In this document: in pieces, positions 1 to 6,457 of the stretch
How the letters are laid out: every line of letters starts with the position of its first letter
Position numbering within the stretch: position 1 is the stretch's first letter
NCBI GenBank assembly: GCA_021811865.1
Contig: JAKAQB010000103.1
Coordinates: 1 to 9,451 of the forward strand
Source: Actinomycetes bacterium
Lineage (GTDB): Bacteria; Actinomycetota; Acidimicrobiia; Acidimicrobiales; Palsa-688
Direction of reading: 5' to 3'
DNA: 9,451 nt
Notes under the pieces: generated by a model
The model's database searches: none
The model's input: only the letters and a program-made list of their open reading frames with translations
What the model was told of the DNA's origin: nothing
Translations under genes and position numbers: made by a program

Positions 1-84
1 CGAGCGATCTCCTGCTGTGCTCTCCCCCTTCTTGAAGTAGATGACCGGCACGTCGTGGTCGGTGGCGAAGCGGCGGACGATCAG
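1..84 (-). other. Edge fragment of an unrecognised coding region
   Basis: Read on the minus strand, these bases stay open and give a protein-like segment containing IVRRFATDHDVPVIYFKKGE, which continues past position 1. The alternation of charged and hydrophobic residues (DVPVIYF then KKGE) looks like a real beta strand and turn, not GC-rich noise. No start codon could be assigned: the frame runs upstream into sequence that no longer looks coding, so the 5' part is probably lost, consistent with the decayed region next to it. I do not recognise the family with any certainty. It could be a truncated accessory or mobile-element protein. Confidence 0.25.
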
Positions 85-785
85 TGAGCCTGCTCGCCCG
101 CCGCGCCCGTCCCAGCCTGCCAGCGTTGGAGTTGGTCGGCACCGACGGTGACATCCCCGCCGGCACCGTCGACGCCGAGGAGAACGGGGAGGGGGAGGAG
201 TCTGTCGGCGTCGGCTGTCTCGAGCGGGGGAACGCCGGGGCGAGCGGCGACACCGCGGTGGCAGACGGCTCTCCGGTGGCCCGCTTGGGGAACCAGACGA
301 TCGACTCTTCGTACGCGGGGGCGATGTTGTTGCACGGCTACATGGAGCGGGCCGGGGCCGGCTCGGTCTTGGCCGCCCTGCCGGGCGGGGAGGCCCGCTG
401 CTACGACGCCGCCGGGTTGGTGCTCGCCGCGGTTCTCGGCTTCGCCCTGGGGTCTTGCTCCGCGGAGGGCACCAAGCATCTGCTGGCCACAGACGCCGGC
501 GCCTTGGTCGGCTTCGGTCGCTCCCCGCACCTACGAAGCTTGCGCCCCGCCTCGGCGCCGTCGCCGATGCGATCGACCCGCTCGACTTGCACGTCGCCCT
601 GGCCAACAACATGCTCGACGCCATCGACAGCCTGGCCGATCTTGTCTTCGTCGAAGACCAGATCGTTGCCTACAGCAGGGCCGCCTCCTCGCCAAAGGAC
701 GAAACACCCGCCGGCTCCACGCCGGTCCCAGCAGGGACGGTACCCTCATCGTCGACGACGCCTGGAGGGCCGTTGTCTTCGTTCA
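84..785 (+). pseudogene. Transposase-like relic split over three reading frames
   Basis: The segment resembles the N-terminal half of a family of actinobacterial transposase-like proteins, judged from memory of the family pattern. Three pieces fit head to tail only if the frame is changed twice. The first, in the frame of position 84, contains YAGAMLLHGYMERAGAG, then FALGSCSAEGTKHLLATDAG, ending near 540. The second, in the frame of 455, contains AVADAIDPLDLHVALANNML and LVFVEDQIVAY, ending near 680. The third, in the frame of 148, contains AKGRNTRRLHAG and TLIVDDAWRAVVFV, ending near 785. The shifts lie near 528-540 and 670-690. After about 785 the similarity stops, so the C-terminal half, including the rest of any catalytic core, is missing. 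The 5' end is uncertain: the GTG at 84 has no good ribosome binding site. It is almost certainly not expressed as a working protein. The exact transposase family is not settled. Confidence 0.6.
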
Positions 786-1017
786 CCAGGGCACCCTCAT
801 GGCTATGGCGCTCAACACCAAGATCCTATTCGTCCTGTTCAAGGTCCTGCGGGACCATCAGGCGTGGCTACGACGCCACTCCATGAGCGAGGCGGTCGTC
901 GGGCGCAGGCTGCGGGGCCGCAAACCGGCCAACTCTCACGACGCTGCCATCCGCGCCGAGGCGAACCTCGAAACGACCAAGACGCAAGCTGGGGTCACCC
1001 TCAGCGAACAGGTCCGA

Positions 1018-1045
1018 GCCGCGCCGCGCACACACGCGGCGCGGC
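1018..1045 (-). terminator. GC hairpin just downstream of tRNA-Arg
   Basis: Positions 1018-1028 and 1035-1045 form a perfect 11-bp inverted repeat made only of G and C, with a six-base loop (CACACA on the plus strand). It begins 6 bases past the 3' end of the minus-strand tRNA, the expected place for a terminator or a processing barrier. No T-tract follows on the minus strand, which is common in high-GC actinobacteria but leaves the mechanism open. Confidence 0.55.
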
Positions 1046-1051
1046 GCGGCG

Positions 1052-1124
1052 CGCGCTCGGAGGGATTCGAACCCCCAACCTTCTGATCCGTAGTCAGATG
1101 CTCTATCCGTTGAGCTACGAGCGC
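1052..1124 (-). tRNA. tRNA-Arg (anticodon ACG)
   Basis: The minus strand folds into a standard cloverleaf. The acceptor stem is GCGCTCG paired with CGAGCGC (7 bp). The D stem is GCTC/GAGC. The anticodon stem is TCTGA/TCAGA with loop CTACGGA, which puts ACG at positions 34-36. The variable loop is 5 bases. The T stem is GGGGG/CCCTC with loop TTCGAAT. The discriminator base is G and CCA is not encoded. ACG reads CGU and, once A34 is deaminated to inosine, also CGC and CGA, so this is a major arginine tRNA. A weak -10-like TAGACT lies at 1155-1150 on the minus strand, at a spacing that would give a leader of about 18 bases. No convincing -35 box was seen. An apparent plus-strand reading frame that ends in SEGFEPPTF is only the tRNA sequence translated. 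Confidence 0.96.
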
Positions 1125-1160
1125 TGGAGCCGTCGGAGCGGCGGTCGAGAGTCTAGAGCA

Positions 1161-1192
1161 GGCCGCCAGCGCGCCGGTCAGCGCCGGCGGCC
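1161..1192. repeat. Imperfect inverted repeat between tRNA-Arg and the protease gene
   Basis: Seven base pairs (1161-1167 with 1186-1192), one A/C mismatch and four more pairs (1169-1172 with 1181-1184) surround an 8-base loop. The hairpin lies between two divergently transcribed genes, just upstream of the possible tRNA -10 box, so it is unlikely to terminate either one. It may be an operator-like or cruciform element, or chance in GC-rich DNA. Confidence 0.4.
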
Positions 1193-1257
1193 TGCCCGGT
1201 TGCCTCGCCGCCTGGATTCCGCTAGACCGCTCCGCCAAGACGCCCCGTGTGGGGGTC

Positions 1258-1265
1258 GGAGGGGG
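1258..1265 (+). promoter_or_regulatory. Ribosome binding site deciding the protease start
   Basis: GGAGGGGG ends 7 bases before the GTG at 1273 and 10 before the GTG at 1276. An earlier in-frame GTG at 1249 lies upstream of this site and has no comparable sequence in front of it, so 1273 is preferred. It also puts a basic n-region directly at the start of the signal peptide. Confidence 0.6.
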
Positions 1266-1272
1266 CGCGATC

Positions 1273-4200
1273 GTGGTGCGGGGGTGGAAGCAGCGGATCG
1301 GTCGGAGGGGGGCGCTGGGTGCGGCAACGTCGCTGGTGGGCGTGCTCATCCTTGGACAATCGGGGGTCGGTGCCGCGGCCCGGATCTCCCGGCCGGCGCC
1401 GGCATGGCCGGCTCTCACGCGGGCGGAGGCCGGCGCCTTGTCGAGCCACGTGTCCGCTCGCGTCATCGTCATCCTTCGCGATCAGGCCCCCCGCTTGCCT
1501 GCCGACACCGCCCATGAGGCGGCCCGGTCGGCGGCGTTCGCAGCCGCCCAGCGGCCTCTGCTCGCCGAGCTCGCCGAGACCCGTGCCACCCACATCCACG
1601 CCTACCGGTTGATCGACGCGGTGGCGGCGACCGTCTCCCCGGCCGAGGCCCGTCGCCTCGCCCACGACCCTGCGGTGAGACAGGTTGTTCCCGACGTGAC
1701 CATCCGGATGACTCCGCCGGCCCTCGCCGCTACGCCGGTGTCCGGCGACCTGACCGCACCTGCCGCCGTCCCGCCCGACAACGCATGCCCGAGTTGGGTC
1801 CAGCTCAACCCCCAAGCGGACGAAACCGTCAACGCGGTGTCGGGCTACAAGCCCCAGCCCACGGCGGCGAGCCTCGGCTATACCGGTGAAGGAGTGAAGG
1901 TCGGCTTCATCGCCGACGGGATCGACGTCAACAACCCCAACTTCATCCGCCCCGACGGCCAGCACGTGTTCGTCGACTACCGGGACTTCAGCGGTGACGG
2001 CACGGCGACGCCGACGGACGGGCGGGAGGCGTTCCTCGATGCCGGCTCCATCGCCGCCCAGGGAACGGTCGTCTACGACGTCTCCCATTACACCGACCTG
2101 CCTTCCGCTGTTCCGTGCCGCATCCGCATCGAGGGTGTCGCCCCGGGCGTCAGCCTGGTCGGCCTCGACGTCATCGGCAACTCCGGCGGGGCGCCGCTGT
2201 CGGTGCTCGTGCAGGCCGTCGACTGGGCGGTGACGTACGACCACGTCAACGTCCTCAACGAGTCGATCGGGGGTAGCTCGTTCCCCGACGTCGAAGCACT
2301 CGACGCCTTCGACATGGCCGACGACGCCGCCGTGGCCGCGGGCGTCACCGTGGTCGCCTCCAGCGGTGACGCCGGTCCCGGCAACACTATCGGCTCGCCG
2401 GCGTCCGACCCCAACGTCATCAGCGTGGGTGCCAGCACCACGTACCGCATCTACGCCCAGACCGGCCTGGGTGCTGCCCAACGGCCGGGAGTGACCGGCT
2501 GGCTTAACAACAACACCAGCCCGTTCAGCTCATCGGGGGAGACCGAGACCGGCCGCACCATAGACCTGGTGGCGCCTGGGGACTACAACTGGCTGCCCTG
2601 CTCGACCGACGTGGCGATCTACAAGGGATGCCGCAACGACCGCAACCAGCCGACGCCTTTCCAGGCGATCGGAGGCACCAGCGAGTCCTCCCCGGTGGCC
2701 GCCGGCGTGGCAGCGCTGGTGATCCAGGCGTACCGGGAGGCACACGCCGGCGCCACGCCGGTCCCCTCTGTTGTCAAGCGGATCCTGCTGAGCACCGCCA
2801 ACCCGATCGGCGCCCCTGCTGACCAGCAGGGATCCGGCCTGCTCGACGCCTACCGGGCGGTCCTCGCCGCGCGCTCGTACGGGCTGTCGGCGTCGCAGGC
2901 ATCGGGCGAGACGACGCTGTTGTCGCCCAACCAGATCGACGTGTCGGCCATCCCCGCGAGCCCTGAGGCGCTCACCGAGACGGTGACCAACAGTGGCGCT
3001 TCTACCCAGACGATCGTGCCCTGGACCCAGACGCTCGGACCGTGGACGCCGGTCGCGTCAGCGACGGTGGTGCTGAGCGACCAGTACAGCCCGCACGCTG
3101 TCAGCGCCCGAGGAAAGCTCCTGAATATCGAGAAGGTGACTTTCACCGTCCCGCCCGGAGAGAACCGGCTGAGCGCGTCGATCGCCTTCAAGACCGCCGG
3201 GCTCAGCAGTGCCGGCGGCCCGAGTCTCTACGCGCCCGTCGGGTTCAACCTCGTCGACCCCCAGGGTCGGCTAGCCATCGTGTCCGAGCCCGGGCCGGGC
3301 AACTACGGCAACGCGCAGGTGAGCAAGCCGGTGCCGGGGGCGTGGACGGCGTACATCTTCGGCAACCAGTCCGGTGCCGGCGGGACGACCGGGCCCGTAC
3401 TTTTCGGGGCGTCGGTCGCCGCGTGGCAGCCACTCGGGTCGGTGAGCCCGGCCAGCCTGACCCTGGCACCCGGCCAGTCCGGAACGATCACCGTTCAGGC
3501 GGCCACCCCCTCGACGCCCGGCGACCAGGCGGCGTCACTGATGCTGCAGGCGAGGGTTGCCGGCTCGACCATGACCAACACGACCAGCGTTCCGATCATC
3601 CTGCGCAGCCTCGTCCCGACGGGTCCCACCTCCTTCGGCGGTGTGCTCACGGGTGGCAACGGCCGGAGCCCGTTCACCGGCCAGACCGCCTACTACCAAG
3701 TGCAGCTCTCCGCGGGCGAACCAGAGCTCAACGCCTCGATCACCCTCGCCGGCAAGGCGCGCGATCCGTTTACCGCTGAGCTCGTGAGCCCGACCGGGAC
3801 GGCTGAGGCGGTGGCGAGCAACGCCTACCTTGCCGTCGGCGCGAGCGGTTTGACCGGAGTGCCGACGCCCGGTGCCGAGCTTCACGTGCTTACGCCGGTT
3901 GCTGGCACGTGGGATCTGATCATCGACTTCAACAACGCCGTGTCCGGTACGGCCCTCTCCGAGCCGTACACGGTGATGGTCGACGAGTCCGCCGTCCCTG
4001 TCACCGCCTCGGGCCTGCCCGATTCCGTCAGCACGGTGCTGGCTTCCGGCACGCCCGTGCAGGCGGCGGTCACGGTGACCAACACGGGTACAGCGCCGCA
4101 GGCCTATTTCGTGGATGCCAGGTTCCGATGGCAGACCACCCTGTCGTTGAAACCGCTGGGCGGACTGCCGGTGACGTCGATGCCCAACTCGAGGGGCGTG

Positions 4201-4731
4201 TTCTATGTCGTGCCCACAGGGACCTCGGGTATCACATGGGAGGCGCAGGCGTCGATGCCGATCGTGGCGGAGGTCGGCTACCTATACGGTGTCCCTGATG
4301 TCGTCGGGCAGACGGCAGGCATTAGCGCCAGCGGATTCCTGTCGGGTAGCCCGTTGAGCCAAGGACCGTGGGCGGTGACCCCCCAGCCGGTCGGCCCTGA
4401 CGGAGCGCAGGGAGTGCCGTCATCCCTCGCTGTCACCTCGATGCAGGCCCAGACGTCCGCCTTCGACATCGCTGTCACCTCTCCGACCGGCGACCTGTGG
4501 CGGCTGTCGATCAACCCGCACGCCTCCATGGATCTGATCGTCGTGCAGCCGGGCCAGACCGCCCAGATCCCCGTCACCATCACTCCCAAGGCGGCGGTGG
4601 GGACACTCGTGCAGGGGACCCTCTTCGTCGACGTCGCCGACCTCCTGGCGTTCGGGCTGTCGGGAACGCCGGACGCAGACCAGGTAGCCGCCCTGCCATA
4701 CGAGTACACCGTCGGGCCGGCTGGTTCGTAG
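1273..4731 (+). CDS. Secreted subtilase-fold serine peptidase with sedolisin-like active-site motifs
   Basis: This is a 1152-residue exported protease, numbered here from the GTG at 1273. Residues 3-36 form a signal peptide with a basic stretch (RGWKQRIGRR), a hydrophobic core and GAAA near the end. The RR pair makes Tat export possible, but Sec is just as likely. Residues about 62-144 (RVIVILRDQAP onward) resemble the I9-type propeptide that chaperones and inhibits subtilases. The catalytic domain covers about 197-532. In the usual Asp block, DTG is replaced by IADGID, with Ala214 where the catalytic Asp normally sits and Asp215 next to it. No HGTH block is present. The matching region reads EAFLDAGSIAAQG, with Glu252 and Asp256 spaced like the Glu/Asp pair of S53 sedolisins. 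The oxyanion block is ASSGDAG (Asp366) instead of an Asn motif, and the nucleophile is Ser470 in GGTSESSP. About 620 residues of beta-rich, Thr/Val/Gly-rich sequence follow, probably several Ig/CARDB-like sandwiches, with no sortase signal or C-terminal membrane segment. The product is therefore probably released or surface-attached by these domains. The substrate is unknown. Confidence 0.9.
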   Translation: MVRGWKQRIGRRGALGAATSLVGVLILGQSGVGAAARISRPAPAWPALTRAEAGALSSHVSARVIVILRDQAPRLPADTAHEAARSAAFAAAQRPLLAELAETRATHIHAYRLIDAVAATVSPAEARRLAHDPAVRQVVPDVTIRMTPPALAATPVSGDLTAPAAVPPDNACPSWVQLNPQADETVNAVSGYKPQPTAASLGYTGEGVKVGFIADGIDVNNPNFIRPDGQHVFVDYRDFSGDGTATPTDGREAFLDAGSIAAQGTVVYDVSHYTDLPSAVPCRIRIEGVAPGVSLVGLDVIGNSGGAPLSVLVQAVDWAVTYDHVNVLNESIGGSSFPDVEALDAFDMADDAAVAAGVTVVASSGDAGPGNTIGSPASDPNVISVGASTTYRIYAQTGLGAAQRPGVTGWLNNNTSPFSSSGETETGRTIDLVAPGDYNWLPCSTDVAIYKGCRNDRNQPTPFQAIGGTSESSPVAAGVAALVIQAYREAHAGATPVPSVVKRILLSTANPIGAPADQQGSGLLDAYRAVLAARSYGLSASQASGETTLLSPNQIDVSAIPASPEALTETVTNSGASTQTIVPWTQTLGPWTPVASATVVLSDQYSPHAVSARGKLLNIEKVTFTVPPGENRLSASIAFKTAGLSSAGGPSLYAPVGFNLVDPQGRLAIVSEPGPGNYGNAQVSKPVPGAWTAYIFGNQSGAGGTTGPVLFGASVAAWQPLGSVSPASLTLAPGQSGTITVQAATPSTPGDQAASLMLQARVAGSTMTNTTSVPIILRSLVPTGPTSFGGVLTGGNGRSPFTGQTAYYQVQLSAGEPELNASITLAGKARDPFTAELVSPTGTAEAVASNAYLAVGASGLTGVPTPGAELHVLTPVAGTWDLIIDFNNAVSGTALSEPYTVMVDESAVPVTASGLPDSVSTVLASGTPVQAAVTVTNTGTAPQAYFVDARFRWQTTLSLKPLGGLPVTSMPNSRGVFYVVPTGTSGITWEAQASMPIVAEVGYLYGVPDVVGQTAGISASGFLSGSPLSQGPWAVTPQPVGPDGAQGVPSSLAVTSMQAQTSAFDIAVTSPTGDLWRLSINPHASMDLIVVQPGQTAQIPVTITPKAAVGTLVQGTLFVDVADLLAFGLSGTPDADQVAALPYEYTVGPAGS

Positions 4732-4733
4732 GA

Positions 4734-4746
4734 GGGCCTGCGGCCC
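4734..4746 (+). terminator. Short hairpin directly after the protease stop
   Basis: GGGCC and GGCCC pair around a three-base loop (TGC), starting 2 bases past the TAG at 4729-4731. No T-tract follows. It could end the protease transcript together with the larger inverted repeat at 4751-4779, but the stem has only 5 bp, so this is tentative. Confidence 0.35.
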
Positions 4747-4800
4747 GGGAAGGTCCTGGCGTTCAGCCCTGGTGGACCTGGCGGGACGTGCGCAGAAAGC

Positions 4801-4859
4801 TCGGTGCATCCAGGAGCGCTCCTGGGCCTCAATCCCCCGAGGTCAAGTGAATGCACCGA
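4801..4859. other. Possible three-way-junction element
   Basis: The outer arms TCGGTGCAT (4801-4809) and ATGCACCGA (4851-4859) are perfect reverse complements. Directly inside the left arm is a perfect 16-base palindrome, CCAGGAGCGCTCCTGG (4810-4825), which can fold as a 6-bp stem with a GCGC loop. A second small hairpin, CCTC/GAGG (4827-4842), follows, then an unpaired CAAGTGA. Together these make a closing stem with two internal helices, on either strand. It may be an elaborate terminator of the protease mRNA, a small structured RNA, or a DNA site bound by a dimeric protein. No gene or known RNA family is recognised. Confidence 0.45.
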
Positions 4860-4924
4860 AGTCGACGACAACGTGGCAAGAAACCACCGCGTCTCGGTGA
4901 AATCCGACCAAACCCGGGCCCGTC

Positions 4925-4940
4925 GACGCCCTGAGGCGTC
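4925..4940. repeat. Perfect 6-bp hairpin
   Basis: GACGCC and GGCGTC pair around the loop CTGA. It stands alone between the nested element and the direct repeats, and could act as a secondary terminator in either direction. Confidence 0.4.
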
Positions 4941-4961
4941 AGCCCGAGCTGCAGGGGTTCG

Positions 4962-4996
4962 CTCGTCGGAGGTGCCTGGCACTCGCCGGAGGTGCC
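4962..4996. repeat. 15-bp direct repeat with a 20-bp period
   Basis: CTCGTCGGAGGTGCC (4962-4976) is repeated as CTCGCCGGAGGTGCC (4982-4996), differing at one base, with five bases between. Both copies contain GGAGGTG, which resembles a ribosome binding site, but no reading frame of note follows either copy. A period of two helical turns would suit a protein-binding site, but two copies alone do not prove this. Confidence 0.5.
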
Positions 4997-5044
4997 GTCT
5001 GAGTCCCGCCCCGCCTGTCTACTCCCCGCCGACACGCATGGTCT

Positions 5045-5086
5045 CACCGCCACCGCCACCGCCACCGCCACCGCCACCGCCACCGC
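5045..5086. repeat. Hexanucleotide tandem repeat (CACCGC)7
   Basis: Seven perfect copies of CACCGC run without interruption, and a shorter related stretch (CACCGCCAC) occurs about 25 bases later. The tract is outside any supported gene, 68 bases beyond the stop of the minus-strand anchored-protein gene. Perfect tandem repeats of this kind can change copy number through slippage. Frames through it give only Pro- or Ala/Val-rich runs. Confidence 0.85.
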
Positions 5087-5124
5087 CCTGACATCCCGAC
5101 GCCACAGCACCCCACCGCCACAGA

Positions 5125-5141
5125 GGCGGACCCAGTCCGCC
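5125..5141 (-). terminator. Hairpin after the anchored-protein gene
   Basis: GGCGGA and TCCGCC form a perfect 6-bp stem with loop CCCAG. It begins 12 bases after the TGA of the minus-strand gene that ends at 5154, which fits a terminator. As with other hairpins here, no T-run follows. Confidence 0.4.
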
Positions 5142-5153
5142 GGCGCCGGGCCG

Positions 5154-6419
5154 TCAGGTGGTCGGAGGAGTACCCGACGACCCGGCGGTGCTGGCGCTGG
5201 TGGTGCCTGTCCCGGCGGTGCTGGTGCTGGTGGTGCCTGTCCCGGCGGCGGTGCCTGTCCCGGTCGTTGCCGGCACGGTCGGAGTGGGAACGGTGGTCGA
5301 CCCCCCGCCGGCGCCGGCCGCGCCGGTCCCCGGGGTCCCCGTCGCCCCGCTTCCCGTCGCCCCGGGCAGGGTCGTCGACGTGGCCGGCGTCGTGGTCGTC
5401 GGCGCGCTCGTCGTCGGTGAGGGCATCTCGAACACGAGCGTCGCCGTCCTCGCCTTCGCCGGGTCTCCGGCCGTCGGCGTCAGCGTCACGGTCAGGGTCA
5501 CCTTCCGGCCGAGGGGCGGCGCGAGGTAGCCGATCGTCAAGGCCTGGGAGGACCCGGGGGCGAGCAGCGCCACGAACTGGCGAGCGCTCGACGCGCCGGT
5601 GGCCGGCGTGATCGAGGCGGTGACGGTCAGGTTGCGCTCGGTCTGGTTGCCGGTGTTGCCGACGACCACGTTGACCGTCAGCTGCCGCCCCGGGGCGAGG
5701 ATCTGGGTCCCGCCCCGCGTGCCGACAGCTGAGGGCGTGGTGCTCACGGCCTCGATCGCCACGGAGGACGTCGGCTTCAAGCTGGCCCGGCTCTGCAGGC
5801 TGGTCAGGAACACCGTCAGGCCGGCGGGGTTGGTGTCCACCCCCGGGCCGATCCATCGGGAAGGCGGGGCGCGCACGTGCAGCCAGCCCGGGAGTTGCGT
5901 CCCGAACAGGGTGTACGCCTGGTCGGCCACCTCCAGTCTCTGGAGGGCAGCGGCCAAGGTGTCGCCGGAGGCGCGGATCACGCCGGTCCCCACCTTGGCG
6001 GTGAGGGCGGCGTGGACGGCGCCGGCGATGCGCTGGGCCTCCATCGAGCGCACCAGCAGGCAGCTCTCGAGCAAGCCGGCGGGGCCGGCCAGGTCGGTCG
6101 GGGGCAGGATGCCCGTGTCGGCGCGGTACGCGGAGCGGGCCCCGGCCGCCAGGCTGTCGAGCTGGGCGGCGACGGCGGGTCCCGAGGTCGTCTTGGTGTC
6201 GGAGAGGAACGCCGCCAGCTGCATGCCCTGCACGTCGGACTGCTCCACCAGCGCGAAGGCGCGGTCGACCCAGACCGAGCCGTTGAGCTGGCGGGTCGGA
6301 TCCGGCGAGCGGGACTTGATGGACGCGTCGACGAGGAGCACGAGCAGGGTGAGCACCACACCGGCGGCCAGCCACCGCCGGCCGCTCGCCCTTCGGGAGC
6401 TGCGACTGGCGAGCGCCAT
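5154..6419 (-). CDS. Membrane-anchored extracytoplasmic protein with Thr/Gly-rich tail, function unknown
   Basis: The product has 421 residues. A basic N-terminus (RSSRRASGRR) leads into one hydrophobic helix at about 16-30 (WLAAGVVLTLLVLLV) with no obvious cleavage site, so it is best read as a signal anchor with the rest outside the cell. Residues about 40-230 are Ala/Leu-rich and look mainly helical. Residues about 235-330 contain a beta-sandwich-like segment around LTVNVVVGNTGNQTERNLTV and LAPGSSQALTIGYLAP, resembling CARDB/Ig-like adhesion modules. From about 332 to the end the sequence is low-complexity Thr/Ser/Pro/Gly with PTTSAPTTTTP and a repeated 10-residue unit. It may be a glycosylated or cell-wall-spanning stalk, although a tail at the C-terminus, away from the anchor, is unusual for a stalk. 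There is no sortase motif and no enzyme motif. The ATG at 6419 has only a weak AAGG upstream. It converges on the protease gene and diverges from the reductase gene. No family was recognised. Confidence 0.8.
   Translation of the reverse strand: MALASRSSRRASGRRWLAAGVVLTLLVLLVDASIKSRSPDPTRQLNGSVWVDRAFALVEQSDVQGMQLAAFLSDTKTTSGPAVAAQLDSLAAGARSAYRADTGILPPTDLAGPAGLLESCLLVRSMEAQRIAGAVHAALTAKVGTGVIRASGDTLAAALQRLEVADQAYTLFGTQLPGWLHVRAPPSRWIGPGVDTNPAGLTVFLTSLQSRASLKPTSSVAIEAVSTTPSAVGTRGGTQILAPGRQLTVNVVVGNTGNQTERNLTVTASITPATGASSARQFVALLAPGSSQALTIGYLAPPLGRKVTLTVTLTPTAGDPAKARTATLVFEMPSPTTSAPTTTTPATSTTLPGATGSGATGTPGTGAAGAGGGSTTVPTPTVPATTGTGTAAGTGTTSTSTAGTGTTSASTAGSSGTPPTT
5181..5240 (-). repeat. 30-bp tandem repeat within the Thr/Gly-rich tail
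   Basis: Positions 5181-5210 and 5211-5240 are identical except for one base (C at 5195, T at 5225), and a partial third copy follows. On the coding strand each unit encodes ten residues, with TGTTSTSTAG and TGTTSASTAG as successive copies. The near identity at DNA level points to recent duplication, so the tail length may vary between strains. Confidence 0.75.
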
Positions 6420-6457
6420 GAGACCGCAACCTTACCGACCGGGCGGCACTCCTACCC

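Larger units (their letters stand above)
4732..5153. other. Convergent intergenic gap rich in hairpins and repeats
   Basis: No credible gene lies here. Short open frames are Pro/Thr/Ala-rich translations of repeats. In order it holds a hairpin right after the protease stop (4734-4746), a 6-bp inverted repeat with a 17-base loop (4751-4756 with 4774-4779), a nested element that can fold as a three-way junction (4801-4859), a 6-bp hairpin (4925-4940), a 15-bp direct repeat (4962-4996), a hexanucleotide tract (5045-5086) and a hairpin after the opposing gene (5125-5141). Both neighbours end here, so terminators are expected, but the amount of structure is more than two terminators need. Confidence 0.7.

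Noticed and set aside
786..1017. Continuation of the transposase after the last frameshift (AMALNTKILFVLFKVLRDHQ region)
   Set aside because: The translation is open and partly protein-like, but it no longer follows the family pattern and I could not place it in another family, so no feature is claimed.
148..1086. A single 312-residue plus-strand protein
   Set aside because: Its first part is out of frame with the transposase similarity and its end is translated tRNA sequence. Only a short middle piece is meaningful, as part of the pseudogene.
1150..1186. Complete sigma-70-type promoter for the tRNA
   Set aside because: A TAGACT -10 box is plausible, but the nearest -35-like CTGACC is 20 bases away and lies in the hairpin, so the pair is not convincing.
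1222..2481. A 419-residue minus-strand open frame opposite the protease gene
   Set aside because: The composition is rich in Gly, Asp, Val and Arg with no motif, and the plus strand encodes the propeptide and catalytic domain. It is an antisense shadow.
5045..5086. CRISPR array
   Set aside because: The repeats are six bases long and directly adjacent, with no spacers. This is a simple tandem repeat.
5044..6429. A 461-residue minus-strand frame over the anchored-protein gene
   Set aside because: It is Arg/Asp/His-rich without a signal or motif, and its end is the translated hexamer tract. The frame ending at 5154 has a clear signal anchor and better composition.
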